Assembly (NCBI RefSeq): GCF_014042345.1
Contig: NZ_JACEZT010000018.1
Coordinates: 55,501 to 119,500, forward strand
Reading direction: 5' to 3'
From: Rugamonas brunnea
GTDB lineage: Bacteria > Pseudomonadota > Gammaproteobacteria > Burkholderiales > Burkholderiaceae_D
DNA: 64,000 nucleotides
This document shows positions 35,475-44,295 of the stretch, in pieces (the stretch's first letter is position 1; each line of letters begins with the position of its first letter). The notes beneath the pieces were generated by a model. The model did not search any database. It was not told the origin of the DNA and worked only from the letters and a program-made list of their open reading frames with translations. The position numbers and the translations under genes were made by a program.

Positions 35475-36209
35475 TTACGCGGCCAGGCCCAACGCCTGCT
35501 TCTGCATCCGGATCAGGTCCGCGATGCCGCCCTGGGCCAGGTCCAGCAGACGGTTCATGCAGGCGCGGTCGAAGGCGGCGCCTTCGGCCGTGCCCTGCAC
35601 TTCGATGAAGTGGCCGGCGTCCGTCATCACCACGTTCATGTCGGTGTCGCAGCCCGAATCCTCCACGTAGTCCAGGTCCAGCACCGGCACGCCCTGGTAC
35701 ACGCCCACCGAGATGGCGGCCACGAAGTGCTTGAGCGGGATGGCCGGTACGGCGCCGCGCGCCACCAGCTTGGAGAAGGCGTCGTAGGCGGCCACCATGG
35801 CGCCCGTGATGGAGGCGGTGCGGGTGCCGCCGTCGGCCTGGATCACGTCGCAATCGAGGTGCAGCGTGCGCTCGCCGATCGCTTCCAGGTCGAACGCGGC
35901 GCGCAGCGAGCGGCCGATCAGGCGCTGGATTTCCTGGGTGCGGCCGGACTGTTTGCCGCGCGCGGCCTCGCGGTCCATGCGGGTGTGGGTGGAACGGGGC
36001 AGCATGCCATATTCGGCCGTCATCCAGCCCTGGCCTTTGCCCTTCAGGAAGCCGGGCACCTTTTCCTCGATGCTGGCGGTGCAGATCACCTTGGTGTCGC
36101 CGCATTCGATCAGCACCGAACCCTCGGCGTGCTTGGTGTAGTCGCGGGTCAGGCGCAGGGTGCGCAGCGCATCGACGGCGCGGCCGCTGGGGCGGGATAC
36201 AAAAGTCAT
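35475..36209 (-). CDS. rph: RNase PH
   Basis: 244 residues from the ATG at 36209; a TTG one codon earlier is not needed. RNase PH is a phosphorolytic 3' exoribonuclease that trims tRNA 3' ends. The signature LPRSTHTRMDREAARG, then GRTQEIQRLIGRSLRAAFD with the phosphate-binding Arg, LDCDVIQADGGTRTASI and a final GTAEGAAF, is unmistakable. It lies downstream of the phosphatase and kinase genes on the same strand with an 8-bp gap to the phosphatase gene, so the three may be cotranscribed. Confidence 0.97.
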   Translation of the reverse strand: MTFVSRPSGRAVDALRTLRLTRDYTKHAEGSVLIECGDTKVICTASIEEKVPGFLKGKGQGWMTAEYGMLPRSTHTRMDREAARGKQSGRTQEIQRLIGRSLRAAFDLEAIGERTLHLDCDVIQADGGTRTASITGAMVAAYDAFSKLVARGAVPAIPLKHFVAAISVGVYQGVPVLDLDYVEDSGCDTDMNVVMTDAGHFIEVQGTAEGAAFDRACMNRLLDLAQGGIADLIRMQKQALGLAA

Positions 36210-36217
36210 CAAATTTC

Positions 36218-37201
36218 CTATTTCAGTATTTGGGAGGATTTTTCAATCGCGCCGCGGATTTCCGCGATGGCGCGTTCGATTTCGTCGTCGTTGAAGGCAT
36301 CCGGTTCCGGCGCGGGATCAGCGTCGGCCACATCCGGCACCGCCGCCTTGTCCGGCGCGCCGCCATGGATGGTGGTGCTGTGCAGGTCTTCCGGCAGCGC
36401 CTCGGTCGAGATCACGGTGGACATGTCGGGCGCCGTCACGGTGGCGATGCCGTCGGTGACGCCGCCGCCCTGCCACATGATGGCCAGCGCCGTCACGTTG
36501 TCGCTGCCGGCGCCGGCCTTGGCCAGCGCCGTGCTGACCAGGTCGGGCACGGCGCGCACCACCATCTGCGTGGTCAGCCGGTGCGCCATGTCGTCGTCCG
36601 GCAGCATAGACCACAAACCGTCGGAGCACAACAGCAGCTGGTCGCCCGGCAGCAGGCTGGCGCGGCCCGACAATTCGATGCGCGGCACTACCCCGGCGCC
36701 CAGGCAGTTATACAGCTTGTTGCGGTCGGGATGGGTGGCGCGCGCCGAGGGCGGCACCACGCCGCGCGCGATCAGGCTTTCCACGTGCGAGTGGTCGCGC
36801 GTGCGCGCCAGCACCTGGCCGCCGCGCAGCCAGTACAGGCGCGAGTCGCCCACGTGGGCCCAGATGGCCGTGTTGTGCTGGATCAGGCACACCACCACCG
36901 TGGTGCGCGGCGTGTCGGGCAGGTTGTTGGCGGCGCTGTAGCGGTGGATCTCATGGTGCGCCGCCATGCAGGCCAGTTCCAGGAAGCGCTCCGGCTTTTT
37001 CACGTAGGGTGTGGCCTGCTGCTGGAACATGGTGGAGATGGTCTGCAACGCGATGGTGGCCGCCACCTCGCCGCGCAGATGGCCGCCCATGCCGTCGGCC
37101 AGCACCAGCAGCAGCGCGTCGCGGGTGAAGCTGTAGCCCATGCGGTCCTGGTTGACCTTGCGGCCGCCGATGTGGCTTTCCTGATAGACGGAGAATTGCA
37201 T
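36218..37201 (-). CDS. PP2C-family protein phosphatase
   Basis: 327 residues from the ATG at 37201; the long upstream extension is Pro/Gly-rich out-of-family sequence and is rejected. PP2C motifs for the binuclear metal centre are all seen: RKVNQDR (Asp19), LADGMGGH (Asp36), HVGDSRLYW, LLCSDGLWSML and GSDNVT. The C-terminal 75 residues are acidic (PDVADADPAPEPDAFNDDE) and end in a helix, probably a regulatory tail. Next to it lies a Ser/Thr kinase, a pairing that suggests reversible phosphorylation of shared targets. The cytoplasmic location follows from the absence of membrane segments. Confidence 0.94.
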   Translation of the reverse strand: MQFSVYQESHIGGRKVNQDRMGYSFTRDALLLVLADGMGGHLRGEVAATIALQTISTMFQQQATPYVKKPERFLELACMAAHHEIHRYSAANNLPDTPRTTVVVCLIQHNTAIWAHVGDSRLYWLRGGQVLARTRDHSHVESLIARGVVPPSARATHPDRNKLYNCLGAGVVPRIELSGRASLLPGDQLLLCSDGLWSMLPDDDMAHRLTTQMVVRAVPDLVSTALAKAGAGSDNVTALAIMWQGGGVTDGIATVTAPDMSTVISTEALPEDLHSTTIHGGAPDKAAVPDVADADPAPEPDAFNDDEIERAIAEIRGAIEKSSQILK

Positions 37202-37236
37202 GGTGGTGCCTTGCCTTGAATAGGTTGATGCCGTCG

Positions 37237-38247
37237 TTAGCGCTGCGTGTCGGGTCCGGCCTTGTCCCTGGCCCGTCCCAGGCCGCCCAGGCGGCCCACC
37301 AGGCCGCGCAAGCCGCCGCCCAGTTTTTCCAGCGTGCCCTGGGGCGCTGGCGCGGGCGCTTCCGGGGCCGGCGCCTGCAATACCTTCTGCAGCGCGAACA
37401 GGCTTTGCGGCCGGGCCAGCGGGTCGAGCGCCAGGCACCAGCGCACCAGCTGGATCAGCTCATCCGAGTACAGGCCGGCCAGCTTCTGGAAATGGGCCTC
37501 CATTTTATCCTCAGTCTTGCGCTGGTCGGCCGGTTGTGGCGGCGATCCCACCATGCAGGCGAACATCGAGGCGCCAATACTGTACACGTCCGTCCACGGC
37601 CCCAGCGCCGCATTGCGCGTGTACAGTTCGGGCGGCGCGAAGCCGGGCGTGTACATGGGCGTGAGCTTGGGCAGGTCGGTGTTGACGGTCTGGCGCGCCG
37701 CACCGAAGTCGAGCAGCATGGGCGTGCCGTCCGTGCGCAGGTAGATGTTGGCCGGCTTGAGGTCCAGGTGCAGCAGCTTGTTGGCGTGCACCTCGCGCAG
37801 CCCGCGCAGCACCTGGGTGAAGATCTGGCGGATGAAGGCCTCATTGGGCCGGCTCCCCTTCGATTTCAGGCGCGAGATATGTTCCTGCAGCGAGTGGCCG
37901 GACTCGTAGGCCATCACCATATAGACGGTGTCATTGGCGCGGAAGAAATTGAGCACGCTCACCACGTTGGGGTGGGCGATGCGGGCCAGCGCCCTGCCCT
38001 CCTCGAAAAAGCACTTGAGGCCAATGCGGAACACGGGCAGGTTGGCCTTGGAAATGGCGGGCGCAAGCTCCCCCGGCTGGCGCAAGGCCAGTGAACTGGG
38101 CAGATATTCCTTGATCGCGACCGCGTTGCCGTCCGGGTCGTACGCCAGATAAACAATACTGAACCCACCGGACGCAATTTTCTTTACAATGCGATATCCA
38201 GCAATTTCCAGGCCATCTGGTAAGGGGGCGTTGTTCTGTGCAGCCAT
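37237..38247 (-). CDS. Hanks-type Ser/Thr protein kinase
   Basis: 336 residues from the ATG at 38247, with AGGAAA before it. The kinase core covers about 12–290: glycine loop IASGGFSIVYLA, Lys46 (VAIKEY), catalytic loop HLDLKPANIYL with Asp162, and DFG at 180–182. The catalytic HRD Arg is replaced by Leu161, so activation-loop phosphorylation may not be needed. There is no membrane helix, so it is soluble. After an Ala/Pro stretch the tail LGGGLRGLVGRLGGLG is Gly-rich and amphipathic. It pairs with the PP2C gene 35 bp downstream. The surrounding block rph–yicC–gmk–rpoZ–spoT suggests a link with RNA or stress physiology (inference). Confidence 0.93.
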   Translation of the reverse strand: MAAQNNAPLPDGLEIAGYRIVKKIASGGFSIVYLAYDPDGNAVAIKEYLPSSLALRQPGELAPAISKANLPVFRIGLKCFFEEGRALARIAHPNVVSVLNFFRANDTVYMVMAYESGHSLQEHISRLKSKGSRPNEAFIRQIFTQVLRGLREVHANKLLHLDLKPANIYLRTDGTPMLLDFGAARQTVNTDLPKLTPMYTPGFAPPELYTRNAALGPWTDVYSIGASMFACMVGSPPQPADQRKTEDKMEAHFQKLAGLYSDELIQLVRWCLALDPLARPQSLFALQKVLQAPAPEAPAPAPQGTLEKLGGGLRGLVGRLGGLGRARDKAGPDTQR

Positions 38248-38320
38248 AAGTTTCCTCGCCTCAACAACCGGATTGTGTGGATAATTCACTGATTTGTAAA
38301 GATTTAACCGGGGACATCCT

Positions 38321-39226
38321 TTGAGCATTTCCAGCATGACAGGCTACGCGGTTGCCACCAGCGAGAGCGCGGCGGGAACCTTGACGATAGAAATCAAGAG
38401 CGTCAACTCGCGCTTTCTTGACCTACAGTTTCGAATAAACGACGACTTGCGCGCCCTCGAACCGGACTTGCGGGCCGCCATCATGGCCGCCATCACCCGG
38501 GGCAAGGTGGAGATCCGTCTCAGTTTCGGACGCAAGGCCGCCACCACCGGCAGCACGGCGCTGAACATGGCATTGCTCGGTGAATTGCAACGCTTGCAAC
38601 TCGAAGTGGGCAAACATTTCGTCAACGCGCCGGCCATGACTGTGGCGGAATTGCTGCGCTGGCCAGGCGTGATCGAGGAAGCCCAGATCGGCCAGGAATC
38701 GCTGCAGGCCGACGTGGCCGCGCTCACGGCCCGCACAGTGGCCGCCTTCGTCACCAGCCGCCAGCGCGAGGGCGCGGCGCTGGAAGCAATGCTGACGGCC
38801 CGCATCGACGCCATGGAAGCCATCGTCAAGCGCATCACCCCGCTGATCCCGCAGGTGGTGGCCGCCTTCCAGCAGAAAGCCGTGGAACGCATGCAGGACG
38901 CGCTGGGCCTGGCCTGCCAGGGCTCGAACTCGTCGCTGTCGCGCCAGGACGCGCTGGAGCGCATCCGCCAGGAAGTGATCCTGTACGGGATCCGCATCGA
39001 CGTGGCCGAAGAACTGGGCCGCCTGTCGGCCCACCTGACGGAGACACGACACATCCTGAAAAAAGGCGGCCAGGTCGGCAAACGCCTGGACTTCATGATG
39101 CAGGAACTGAACCGCGAAGCGAATACGCTGGGCGCCAAGGCCTCCGTCAAGGAACTGGCCGACGCGTCGATGGAACTGAAGCTGCTGATCGAGCAGATGC
39201 GCGAGCAGGTGCAGAACCTGGAATAA
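38321..39226 (+). CDS. yicC: YicC-family endoribonuclease
   Basis: 301 residues, slightly longer than E. coli YicC. It starts at a TTG (38321) giving SISSMTGYA; this places the family motif SMTGYA at the usual depth, and GGGGA lies about 7 bp before it. An ATG five codons in (38336) would remove part of this motif. The family hallmarks RGKVEIRLSFGR, LLRWPGVIEE, the RIDVAEELGRL segment and the C-terminal GRRLDFMMQELNRE-like region (here GKRLDFMMQELNREANT) are present. YicC proteins are RNases tied to stress and sRNA turnover. It is divergent from the kinase gene. Confidence 0.95.
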   Translation: MSISSMTGYAVATSESAAGTLTIEIKSVNSRFLDLQFRINDDLRALEPDLRAAIMAAITRGKVEIRLSFGRKAATTGSTALNMALLGELQRLQLEVGKHFVNAPAMTVAELLRWPGVIEEAQIGQESLQADVAALTARTVAAFVTSRQREGAALEAMLTARIDAMEAIVKRITPLIPQVVAAFQQKAVERMQDALGLACQGSNSSLSRQDALERIRQEVILYGIRIDVAEELGRLSAHLTETRHILKKGGQVGKRLDFMMQELNREANTLGAKASVKELADASMELKLLIEQMREQVQNLE

Positions 39227-39229
39227 GAC

Positions 39230-39268
39230 CGGTGCGGGCACCTGCCGTCCCCGGCTGGTGCCCGACCG
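39230..39268 (+). terminator. Hairpin after yicC
   Basis: CGGGCACC (39235–39242) pairs with GGTGCCCG (39257–39264), and CGGT with ACCG extends the stem to 12 bp around one bulged G. The structure begins 4 bp after the yicC stop. No T-run follows, so terminator function is plausible but not assured. Confidence 0.45.
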
Positions 39269-39382
39269 ATCCAGGCCGCACACAACGCCTGCGCCCCCGC
39301 ATGGCCGCTGCCGCCGTCCGGGCGCCGCCGACAACCAGTTGCATGCACAATACCGGCAATCGCAACGATGGCGGAGGATGGC

Positions 39383-40180
39383 ATGGCAACCACACGTGTT
39401 GGCATAGGCGGCTGGGACTACGCGCCATGGCGCGCAACCTTCTACCCCGACACGATCCCGCAGAAGCGCCAGCTGGAATATGCCAGCCGCCAGTTCAGCA
39501 GCATCGAAATCAACAGCACCTTCTACCGCAACGCCAGGCCCGAGCACTACGCCTCCTGGCACGCGCAAACGCCGGATGACTTCCTGTTCGCCGTCAAGGC
39601 CAACCGCTACACCACCCACCGCAAGGAGCTGGGCGAGGCCGGCGAATCGGTCGAACGCTTCCTCGGCAGCGGCCTGTCCGAGCTGGGCGATAAACTCGGC
39701 CCCATCCTGTGGCAACTGGCCGCCACCAAGCACTACGATCCCGACGACCTGGCAGCCTTCTTCAAGCTGCTGCCCGCCAGGCTGGGCAAACGCAGGCTCC
39801 GCCATGTGCTGGACGCCCGCCACGACAGCTTCCTGTGCGCCGGCTATCTGCAACTGGCGCGCCGCCACCATGTCGCCACCGTGTTCACCGACGCGCCCCA
39901 ATTCCCAGCCTTTGCCGACATCACCGGCGATCTCATCTACGCCCGACTGATGAATGCCCGGAGCACCATCGCGACCGGCTACACCAGGCCGGCGCTGAAA
40001 AAATGGGCCGCCGCCGCGCAGCAATGGCAGGCCGGCCAGCTGCCCGAGCTGCCCGGGCGCCCCTACGTCACCAGTGGCAAGGTCAGCGCCAGGGAGCGCG
40101 ACGTGTTCGTCTACTTCATCAACGGCGCCAAGGAGCGCGCCCCGGCCGCAGCCACGCGCCTGATCGACTTATTACAATGA
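39383..40180 (+). CDS. DUF72 (YecE-like) family protein
   Basis: 265 residues from the ATG at 39383, which has GGAGG 5 bp before it; an ATG five codons upstream (39368) lacks a site. The N-terminus VGIGGWDYAPWRATFYPD, then FSSIEINSTFYRNARPEHYASW, and DFLFAVKANRYTTH, are the DUF72/YecE signature, a TIM-barrel family of unknown function. YFINGAKERAPAAATRL matches the family's C-terminal motif. No catalytic function is established for this family. It sits between yicC and gmk without a clear functional link. Confidence 0.9.
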   Translation: MATTRVGIGGWDYAPWRATFYPDTIPQKRQLEYASRQFSSIEINSTFYRNARPEHYASWHAQTPDDFLFAVKANRYTTHRKELGEAGESVERFLGSGLSELGDKLGPILWQLAATKHYDPDDLAAFFKLLPARLGKRRLRHVLDARHDSFLCAGYLQLARRHHVATVFTDAPQFPAFADITGDLIYARLMNARSTIATGYTRPALKKWAAAAQQWQAGQLPELPGRPYVTSGKVSARERDVFVYFINGAKERAPAAATRLIDLLQ

Positions 40181-40226
40181 CAGGCCCGGTAGCTTACCGG
40201 CGTTGCTCTTGGTAAAATAGCTGTTT

Positions 40227-40243
40227 GGGCGATCGTATCGCCC
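40227..40243 (+). promoter_or_regulatory. Hairpin in the gmk leader
   Basis: GGGCGAT (40227–40233) and ATCGCCC (40237–40243) form a 7-bp stem with a 3-base loop, 24 bp before the gmk start. A TAAAAT hexamer (40213–40218) just upstream could be a -10 element, so the hairpin would lie at the mRNA 5' end. Its role is unknown. Confidence 0.35.
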
Positions 40244-40266
40244 GCAGACGTTAGTGAAAGATCAAC

Positions 40267-40905
40267 ATGAGCCAACCTACCGCCTTCTCCGGCAGCCTGT
40301 TCATGGTGGTGGCGCCGTCGGGCGCCGGTAAATCGACCCTGGTCAACGCGCTGCTGGCGCAGGAACCGGCCATCAAGCTGTCGATTTCCACCACCACCCG
40401 CGCGCCCCGTCCGGGCGAGACCCACGGCAAGGAATACTATTTCACCAGCGCGGAAGACTTCGTGGCCCGCGCCCAGGCCGGCGAGTTCCTCGAATGGGCC
40501 GAAGTGCACGGCAATTACTACGGCACCTCGCGCATCATGGTCGAGCAGCAAATGCAGACCGGCACCGACATCCTGCTCGAAATCGACTGGCAGGGTGCCC
40601 GCCAGGTGAAAAAACAGTTCCCGCAGGCGGCCGGCATCTTCATCCTGCCGCCGTCGATCGACGCGCTGGAGGAACGGCTCAACAAACGCGCCACCGACGC
40701 GCCGCACGTGATCACGCGCCGCCTGCTGGCCGCCGGCGGCGAAATCGCCCACGCGCCGGAGTTCGAGTATGTTATTATCAACCAAGACTTCCCGGTCGCC
40801 CTGTCCGAGCTGAGCGCGATCGTCCGAGCGGCCCGTTGCCGGTTTGCGCAACAAGCGGCCCGCAACGTATCGCTCTTCGCCCAACTGGGCATCCACGCAG
40901 AATAA
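40267..40905 (+). CDS. gmk: Guanylate kinase
   Basis: 212 residues. Gmk phosphorylates GMP to GDP with ATP. The P-loop VVAPSGAGKSTLVNAL lies at about 14–29, followed by STTTRAPRPGE for GMP binding, the YYFTSAEDF segment, EWAEVHGNYYGTS and the lid region RLNKRATD. It heads the gmk–rpoZ–spoT cluster conserved in proteobacteria, which connects guanine nucleotide supply with (p)ppGpp synthesis. rpoZ starts 21 bp after its stop. Confidence 0.98.
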   Translation: MSQPTAFSGSLFMVVAPSGAGKSTLVNALLAQEPAIKLSISTTTRAPRPGETHGKEYYFTSAEDFVARAQAGEFLEWAEVHGNYYGTSRIMVEQQMQTGTDILLEIDWQGARQVKKQFPQAAGIFILPPSIDALEERLNKRATDAPHVITRRLLAAGGEIAHAPEFEYVIINQDFPVALSELSAIVRAARCRFAQQAARNVSLFAQLGIHAE

Positions 40906-40926
40906 ACACCCGATTTAGGAGTTAAG

Positions 40927-41130
40927 ATGGCCCGCATCACGATTGAAGATTGCCTCAAGAATGTCCCCAACCGCTTCCAGCTGACCCTGGCCGCCACCTA
41001 CCGCGCGCGCCAGCTGCTGCAAGGCCACACGCCTAAAGTCGAAGCCAAGGACAAGCCGACCGTGGTCGCACTGCGCGAAATCGCAGCCGGCAAAGTCGGT
41101 CTGGAAATGCTGAAAAAGGTTCCCATGTAA
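40927..41130 (+). CDS. rpoZ: RNA polymerase omega subunit
   Basis: 67 residues, short but typical of betaproteobacterial omega. The motif MARITIEDCLKNVPNRFQLTLAAT is split here only by family variation, and VALREIAAGKVG is the second conserved stretch. AGGAG lies 6 bp before the ATG. Omega stabilises the beta' subunit, and contributes one of the ppGpp-binding sites in RNA polymerase, which fits its position directly upstream of spoT. Confidence 0.97.
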   Translation: MARITIEDCLKNVPNRFQLTLAATYRARQLLQGHTPKVEAKDKPTVVALREIAAGKVGLEMLKKVPM

Positions 41131-41233
41131 GTGGCACCCGCGTTCCGCAAGGTGATGATGGTCAGGACCTGGGCAGTTCTGCAATAATGCAGCTGGCGTG
41201 TTGACCATTTCACTGCGACGGAACGCGAACAAG

Positions 41234-43528
41234 ATGAACCTGACTCCTGCCGATACCCTCACTGCCGGCACCCGCGCCAAAACCGCGCCTTCAGCGGCCG
41301 GCGCCAGCACCGTCACACCCGCAGCAAACCCCGCCCTGGCATCACCCGCCCCCATGTCGTCTCCGTTAGCCGCCCCCGTTGTCTCCGCCGGCGTCGCCTC
41401 CGTCACCCATCTGACGGAAAAGCTGGCCGAATATATGAGCCCGGCCGACCTGAAAAAGGTCAAGGAAGCCTACCGCTTCTCGGACGAGATGCACCTGGGC
41501 CAGGTGCGCAAATCGGGCGAGCCCTACATCTCGCACCCGATCGCCGTGGCCGAGATCTGCGCCGACTGGAAGCTGGACGCGCAAGCGATCATGGCCGCGC
41601 TGCTGCACGACGTGATGGAAGACCAGGACGTCAAGAAGGAAGAATTGATCGAGCGCTTCGGCGCGCCCGTGGCCAGCCTGGTCGACGGCCTGTCCAAGCT
41701 GGAGAAGATCGAGTTCCAGAGCCAGATCGAAGCGCAGGCGGAAAACTTCCGCAAGATGCTGCTGGCCATGGCCTCGGACGTGCGCGTGATCCTGATCAAG
41801 CTGGCCGACCGCCTGCATAACATGCGCACGCTGGACGTGATGGCGCCGGCCAAGAAGGCCCGCATCGCCGGCGAGACAATGGAAGTGTACGTGCCCATCG
41901 CGCACCGGCTGGGCCTGAACAACATCTACCGCGAACTGCAGGACTTGTCGTTCTGCCACCTGTACCCGCTGCGCTACCGCACGCTGTCCAAGGCCGTCAA
42001 GGCGGCGCGCGGCAACCGGCGCGAAGTGGTCAAGAAGATCCTGGAAGCGGTCAAGAGCACGCTGGCCATGGCCAACATCCATGCCGAAGTGTATGGCCGC
42101 GAGAAGACCCTGTACGGCATCTACAAGAAGATGCGCAGCAAGCACCTGTCGTTCTCGCAAGTGCTGGACGTGTACGGTTTCCGCGTGGTGGTCGACAGCT
42201 TCCCCAACTGTTATGTGGCGCTGGGCACGCTGCACTCGCTGTACAAGCCCATGCCGGGCAAGTTCAAGGATTACATCGCGATCCGCAAGCTCAACGGCTA
42301 CCAGTCGCTGCACACGACGCTGATCGGCCCCTACGGCACGCCGGTCGAATTCCAGATCCGCACCCAGGAAATGCACCGCACGGCCGAATCGGGCGTGGCG
42401 GCGCACTGGCTGTACAAGAACGGCGACTCCAACCTGTCGGACTTGCAGCAGCGCACCCATGCGTGGCTGCAATCGCTGCTCGACATCCAGCAGCAGACGG
42501 GCGACTCGGCCGAATTCCTCGAACACGTCAAGGTCGACCTGTTCCCCGATTCTGTCTACGTGTTCACGCCCAAGTCCAAGATCATCGCCCTGCCGCGCGG
42601 CGCCACCGCCATCGACTTCGCCTATTCGATCCACACCGGCATCGGCGACCACACGGTGTCGGTCACCATCAACAACGAACCGGCCTCGCTGCGCACGGAA
42701 CTGCGCAATGGCGACATCGTCGAGATCGTCACGGACAACAACTCGCGGCCCAGCCCGACGTGGCTGTCGTTCGTGCGCACCGGTAAGGCGCGCTCGGCCA
42801 TCCGCCACCACCTGCGCACCATCAACCTGCCCGAATCGATCACGCTGGGCAAGCAGTTGCTGGCCCAGGCCCTGACCACGCTGGGCATCGACCCGTCGAT
42901 GGAAGACCAGCTGGTCGAGCGCCTGCTCAACGAATCGAGCGCCAAGTCGCTGGACGAACTGTACGCCGACATCGGCATCGGCAAGCGCATGGCGGCCCTG
43001 GTGGCGCGCCACATCTTCGGCCTCAAGGGCGGCGAATCGGCCAGCGCGCCGATCGACCACAACAGCGCGACCGAGCTGGACCCGGTCACCATCTGCGGCA
43101 GCGAAGGCGTGTCCGTGCAACTGGCCCAGTGCTGCCTGCCGATCCCCGGCGACGCCATTATCGGCCAGTTGCGGCGCGACCAGGGCTTGCTGGTGCACAC
43201 CAGCGACTGCACGCTGGCCAAGCGCCAGAAGGGCAAGGAGCCGGACCGCTGGATCGCCGTCAAGTGGGGCACCGAGCTGAACCGGCGTTTCGACTGCCGC
43301 ATCAAGCTGTTGATCAACAACGAAAAAGGCATCCTGGCGCGTGTGGCGGCCGAGATCGGCGAATCGGACGCCAACATCACCTACGTGGGCATGGACGAGG
43401 ACAAGGAACACATCCTGCACCAGCTGCGCTTCACGATCCAGGTCAAGGACCGCGTGCACCTGGCCGGCCTGCTGCGCAATGTGCGCCGCGTGGCCGGCGT
43501 CAACCGCATCCTGCGCGAACGCAGCTGA
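41234..43528 (+). CDS. spoT: Bifunctional (p)ppGpp synthetase/hydrolase
   Basis: 764 residues from the ATG at 41234 (a GTG twelve codons upstream is a weaker choice). About 55 Ala/Pro-rich N-terminal residues precede the canonical start. The HD hydrolase is intact (ISHP with His101; HDVMED at 125–130; DRLHNMRTL). The synthetase has YGREKTLYGIYKKM, DVYGFRVVV, GYQSLHTT and EFQIRTQEMH. TGS (VYVFTPKSKIIALPRGATA) and a C-terminal ACT domain (ILARVAAEIGESDANI) follow. Both activities should therefore be present, as for SpoT/Rel. It lies in the gmk–rpoZ–spoT cluster. A 34-bp perfect palindrome follows its stop. Confidence 0.97.
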   Translation: MNLTPADTLTAGTRAKTAPSAAGASTVTPAANPALASPAPMSSPLAAPVVSAGVASVTHLTEKLAEYMSPADLKKVKEAYRFSDEMHLGQVRKSGEPYISHPIAVAEICADWKLDAQAIMAALLHDVMEDQDVKKEELIERFGAPVASLVDGLSKLEKIEFQSQIEAQAENFRKMLLAMASDVRVILIKLADRLHNMRTLDVMAPAKKARIAGETMEVYVPIAHRLGLNNIYRELQDLSFCHLYPLRYRTLSKAVKAARGNRREVVKKILEAVKSTLAMANIHAEVYGREKTLYGIYKKMRSKHLSFSQVLDVYGFRVVVDSFPNCYVALGTLHSLYKPMPGKFKDYIAIRKLNGYQSLHTTLIGPYGTPVEFQIRTQEMHRTAESGVAAHWLYKNGDSNLSDLQQRTHAWLQSLLDIQQQTGDSAEFLEHVKVDLFPDSVYVFTPKSKIIALPRGATAIDFAYSIHTGIGDHTVSVTINNEPASLRTELRNGDIVEIVTDNNSRPSPTWLSFVRTGKARSAIRHHLRTINLPESITLGKQLLAQALTTLGIDPSMEDQLVERLLNESSAKSLDELYADIGIGKRMAALVARHIFGLKGGESASAPIDHNSATELDPVTICGSEGVSVQLAQCCLPIPGDAIIGQLRRDQGLLVHTSDCTLAKRQKGKEPDRWIAVKWGTELNRRFDCRIKLLINNEKGILARVAAEIGESDANITYVGMDEDKEHILHQLRFTIQVKDRVHLAGLLRNVRRVAGVNRILRERS

Positions 43529-43534
43529 TCAAAA

Positions 43535-43604
43535 AACCGGGGTCAGGTCATACCATTAAGCAAGATGCCAGCATCTTGCTTAATGGTATGACCTGACCCC
43601 GGTT
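43535..43604. repeat. Perfect 34-bp inverted repeat between spoT and greB
   Basis: Two arms of 34 bp (43535–43568 and 43571–43604) are exact reverse complements around a 2-base centre. The outer 15 bases begin CCGGGGTCAGGTCAT and the inner 14 contain the core CCATTAAGCAAGATGC. On the leftward strand the hairpin is followed by TTTTTT, so it can terminate greB; on the rightward strand it ends in GGTTCTTTAG after spoT. The outer CGGGGTCAGGTCAT is shared with the palindrome at 48534, the core is not, which suggests a mobile or dispersed family of terminator-like elements. Confidence 0.93.
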
Positions 43605-43614
43605 CTTTAGCGGC

Positions 43615-44181
43615 TCACCCGGCGTCCGGCGCCGGATAGCTCACCTCCAGTATCTCCAGCTCCTCCAGCCCGTGCGGCGCCTGGAAGCTCACCACATCCC
43701 CCACCCGCGCCTTGGTCAGCGCGCGCGCCACCGGCGCCACCCAGCTGATCTTGCCCTTGAGCGGATCAAGCTCGTCGATGCCGACGATGGTGATGGTGCG
43801 CTCCTCGCCCGTCTGGTTGCAATAGGTGACGGTGGCGCCAAAGAAGACTTGGTCGCTGCCATGGTGCACGCTGGGGTCGACCACGGCCGCCAGGTCCATG
43901 CGCTTGGTCAGGAAGCGGATGCGGCGGTCGATCTCGCGCAGGCGCCGCTTGCCGTAGATATAGTCGCCATTCTCGGAACGGTCGCCATTGGAGGCGGCCC
44001 AGTGCACGATGCGCACCACTTCCGGCCGCTCGACATCGATCAGCTGCAGCAGCTCATCCTTGATGCGCTGGTAGCCGGCCGGCGTGATGTAGTTCTTCGA
44101 CCCGGGCGGGATGGCCAGCGCCAGCGCGGCCGCTTCCTCATCGTCGTCGTGGTCGGATTCTTTGACAAAGGCTTTGTTCAT
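43615..44181 (-). CDS. greB: Transcription elongation factor GreB
   Basis: 188 residues from the ATG at 44181. The open frame continues upstream for over 1 kb but only as shadow sequence. GreB rescues backtracked RNA polymerase by stimulating transcript cleavage. The N-terminal coiled coil (YITPAGYQRIKDELLQLID, DRSENGDYIYGKRRLREIDRR with the acidic tip residues) and the C-terminal FKBP-like domain (FFGATVTYCNQTGEERTITIVG is its start) are clear. A 20-residue acidic N-terminal extension (KESDHDDDEEAA) precedes the fold. GreB rather than GreA is favoured by this extension, by length and by the REIDRRIRFLTKRM segment. Convergent with spoT. Confidence 0.93.
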   Translation of the reverse strand: MNKAFVKESDHDDDEEAAALALAIPPGSKNYITPAGYQRIKDELLQLIDVERPEVVRIVHWAASNGDRSENGDYIYGKRRLREIDRRIRFLTKRMDLAAVVDPSVHHGSDQVFFGATVTYCNQTGEERTITIVGIDELDPLKGKISWVAPVARALTKARVGDVVSFQAPHGLEELEILEVSYPAPDAG

Positions 44182-44295
44182 GACCGTATTGTAACGGCTA
44201 TGACGGCTGTCGCGCCGCGCGCCCGCCCTGCGCAGCGCGCATTTTTTCACGTATGATCTGCCCATGCGCGCACTCGCCCTTCCGGCCTTCCCGGC

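Noticed and set aside
41366..43459. A 697-codon open frame on the minus strand, opposite spoT
   Set aside because: Antisense shadow of a full-length Rel/SpoT protein with all catalytic motifs.
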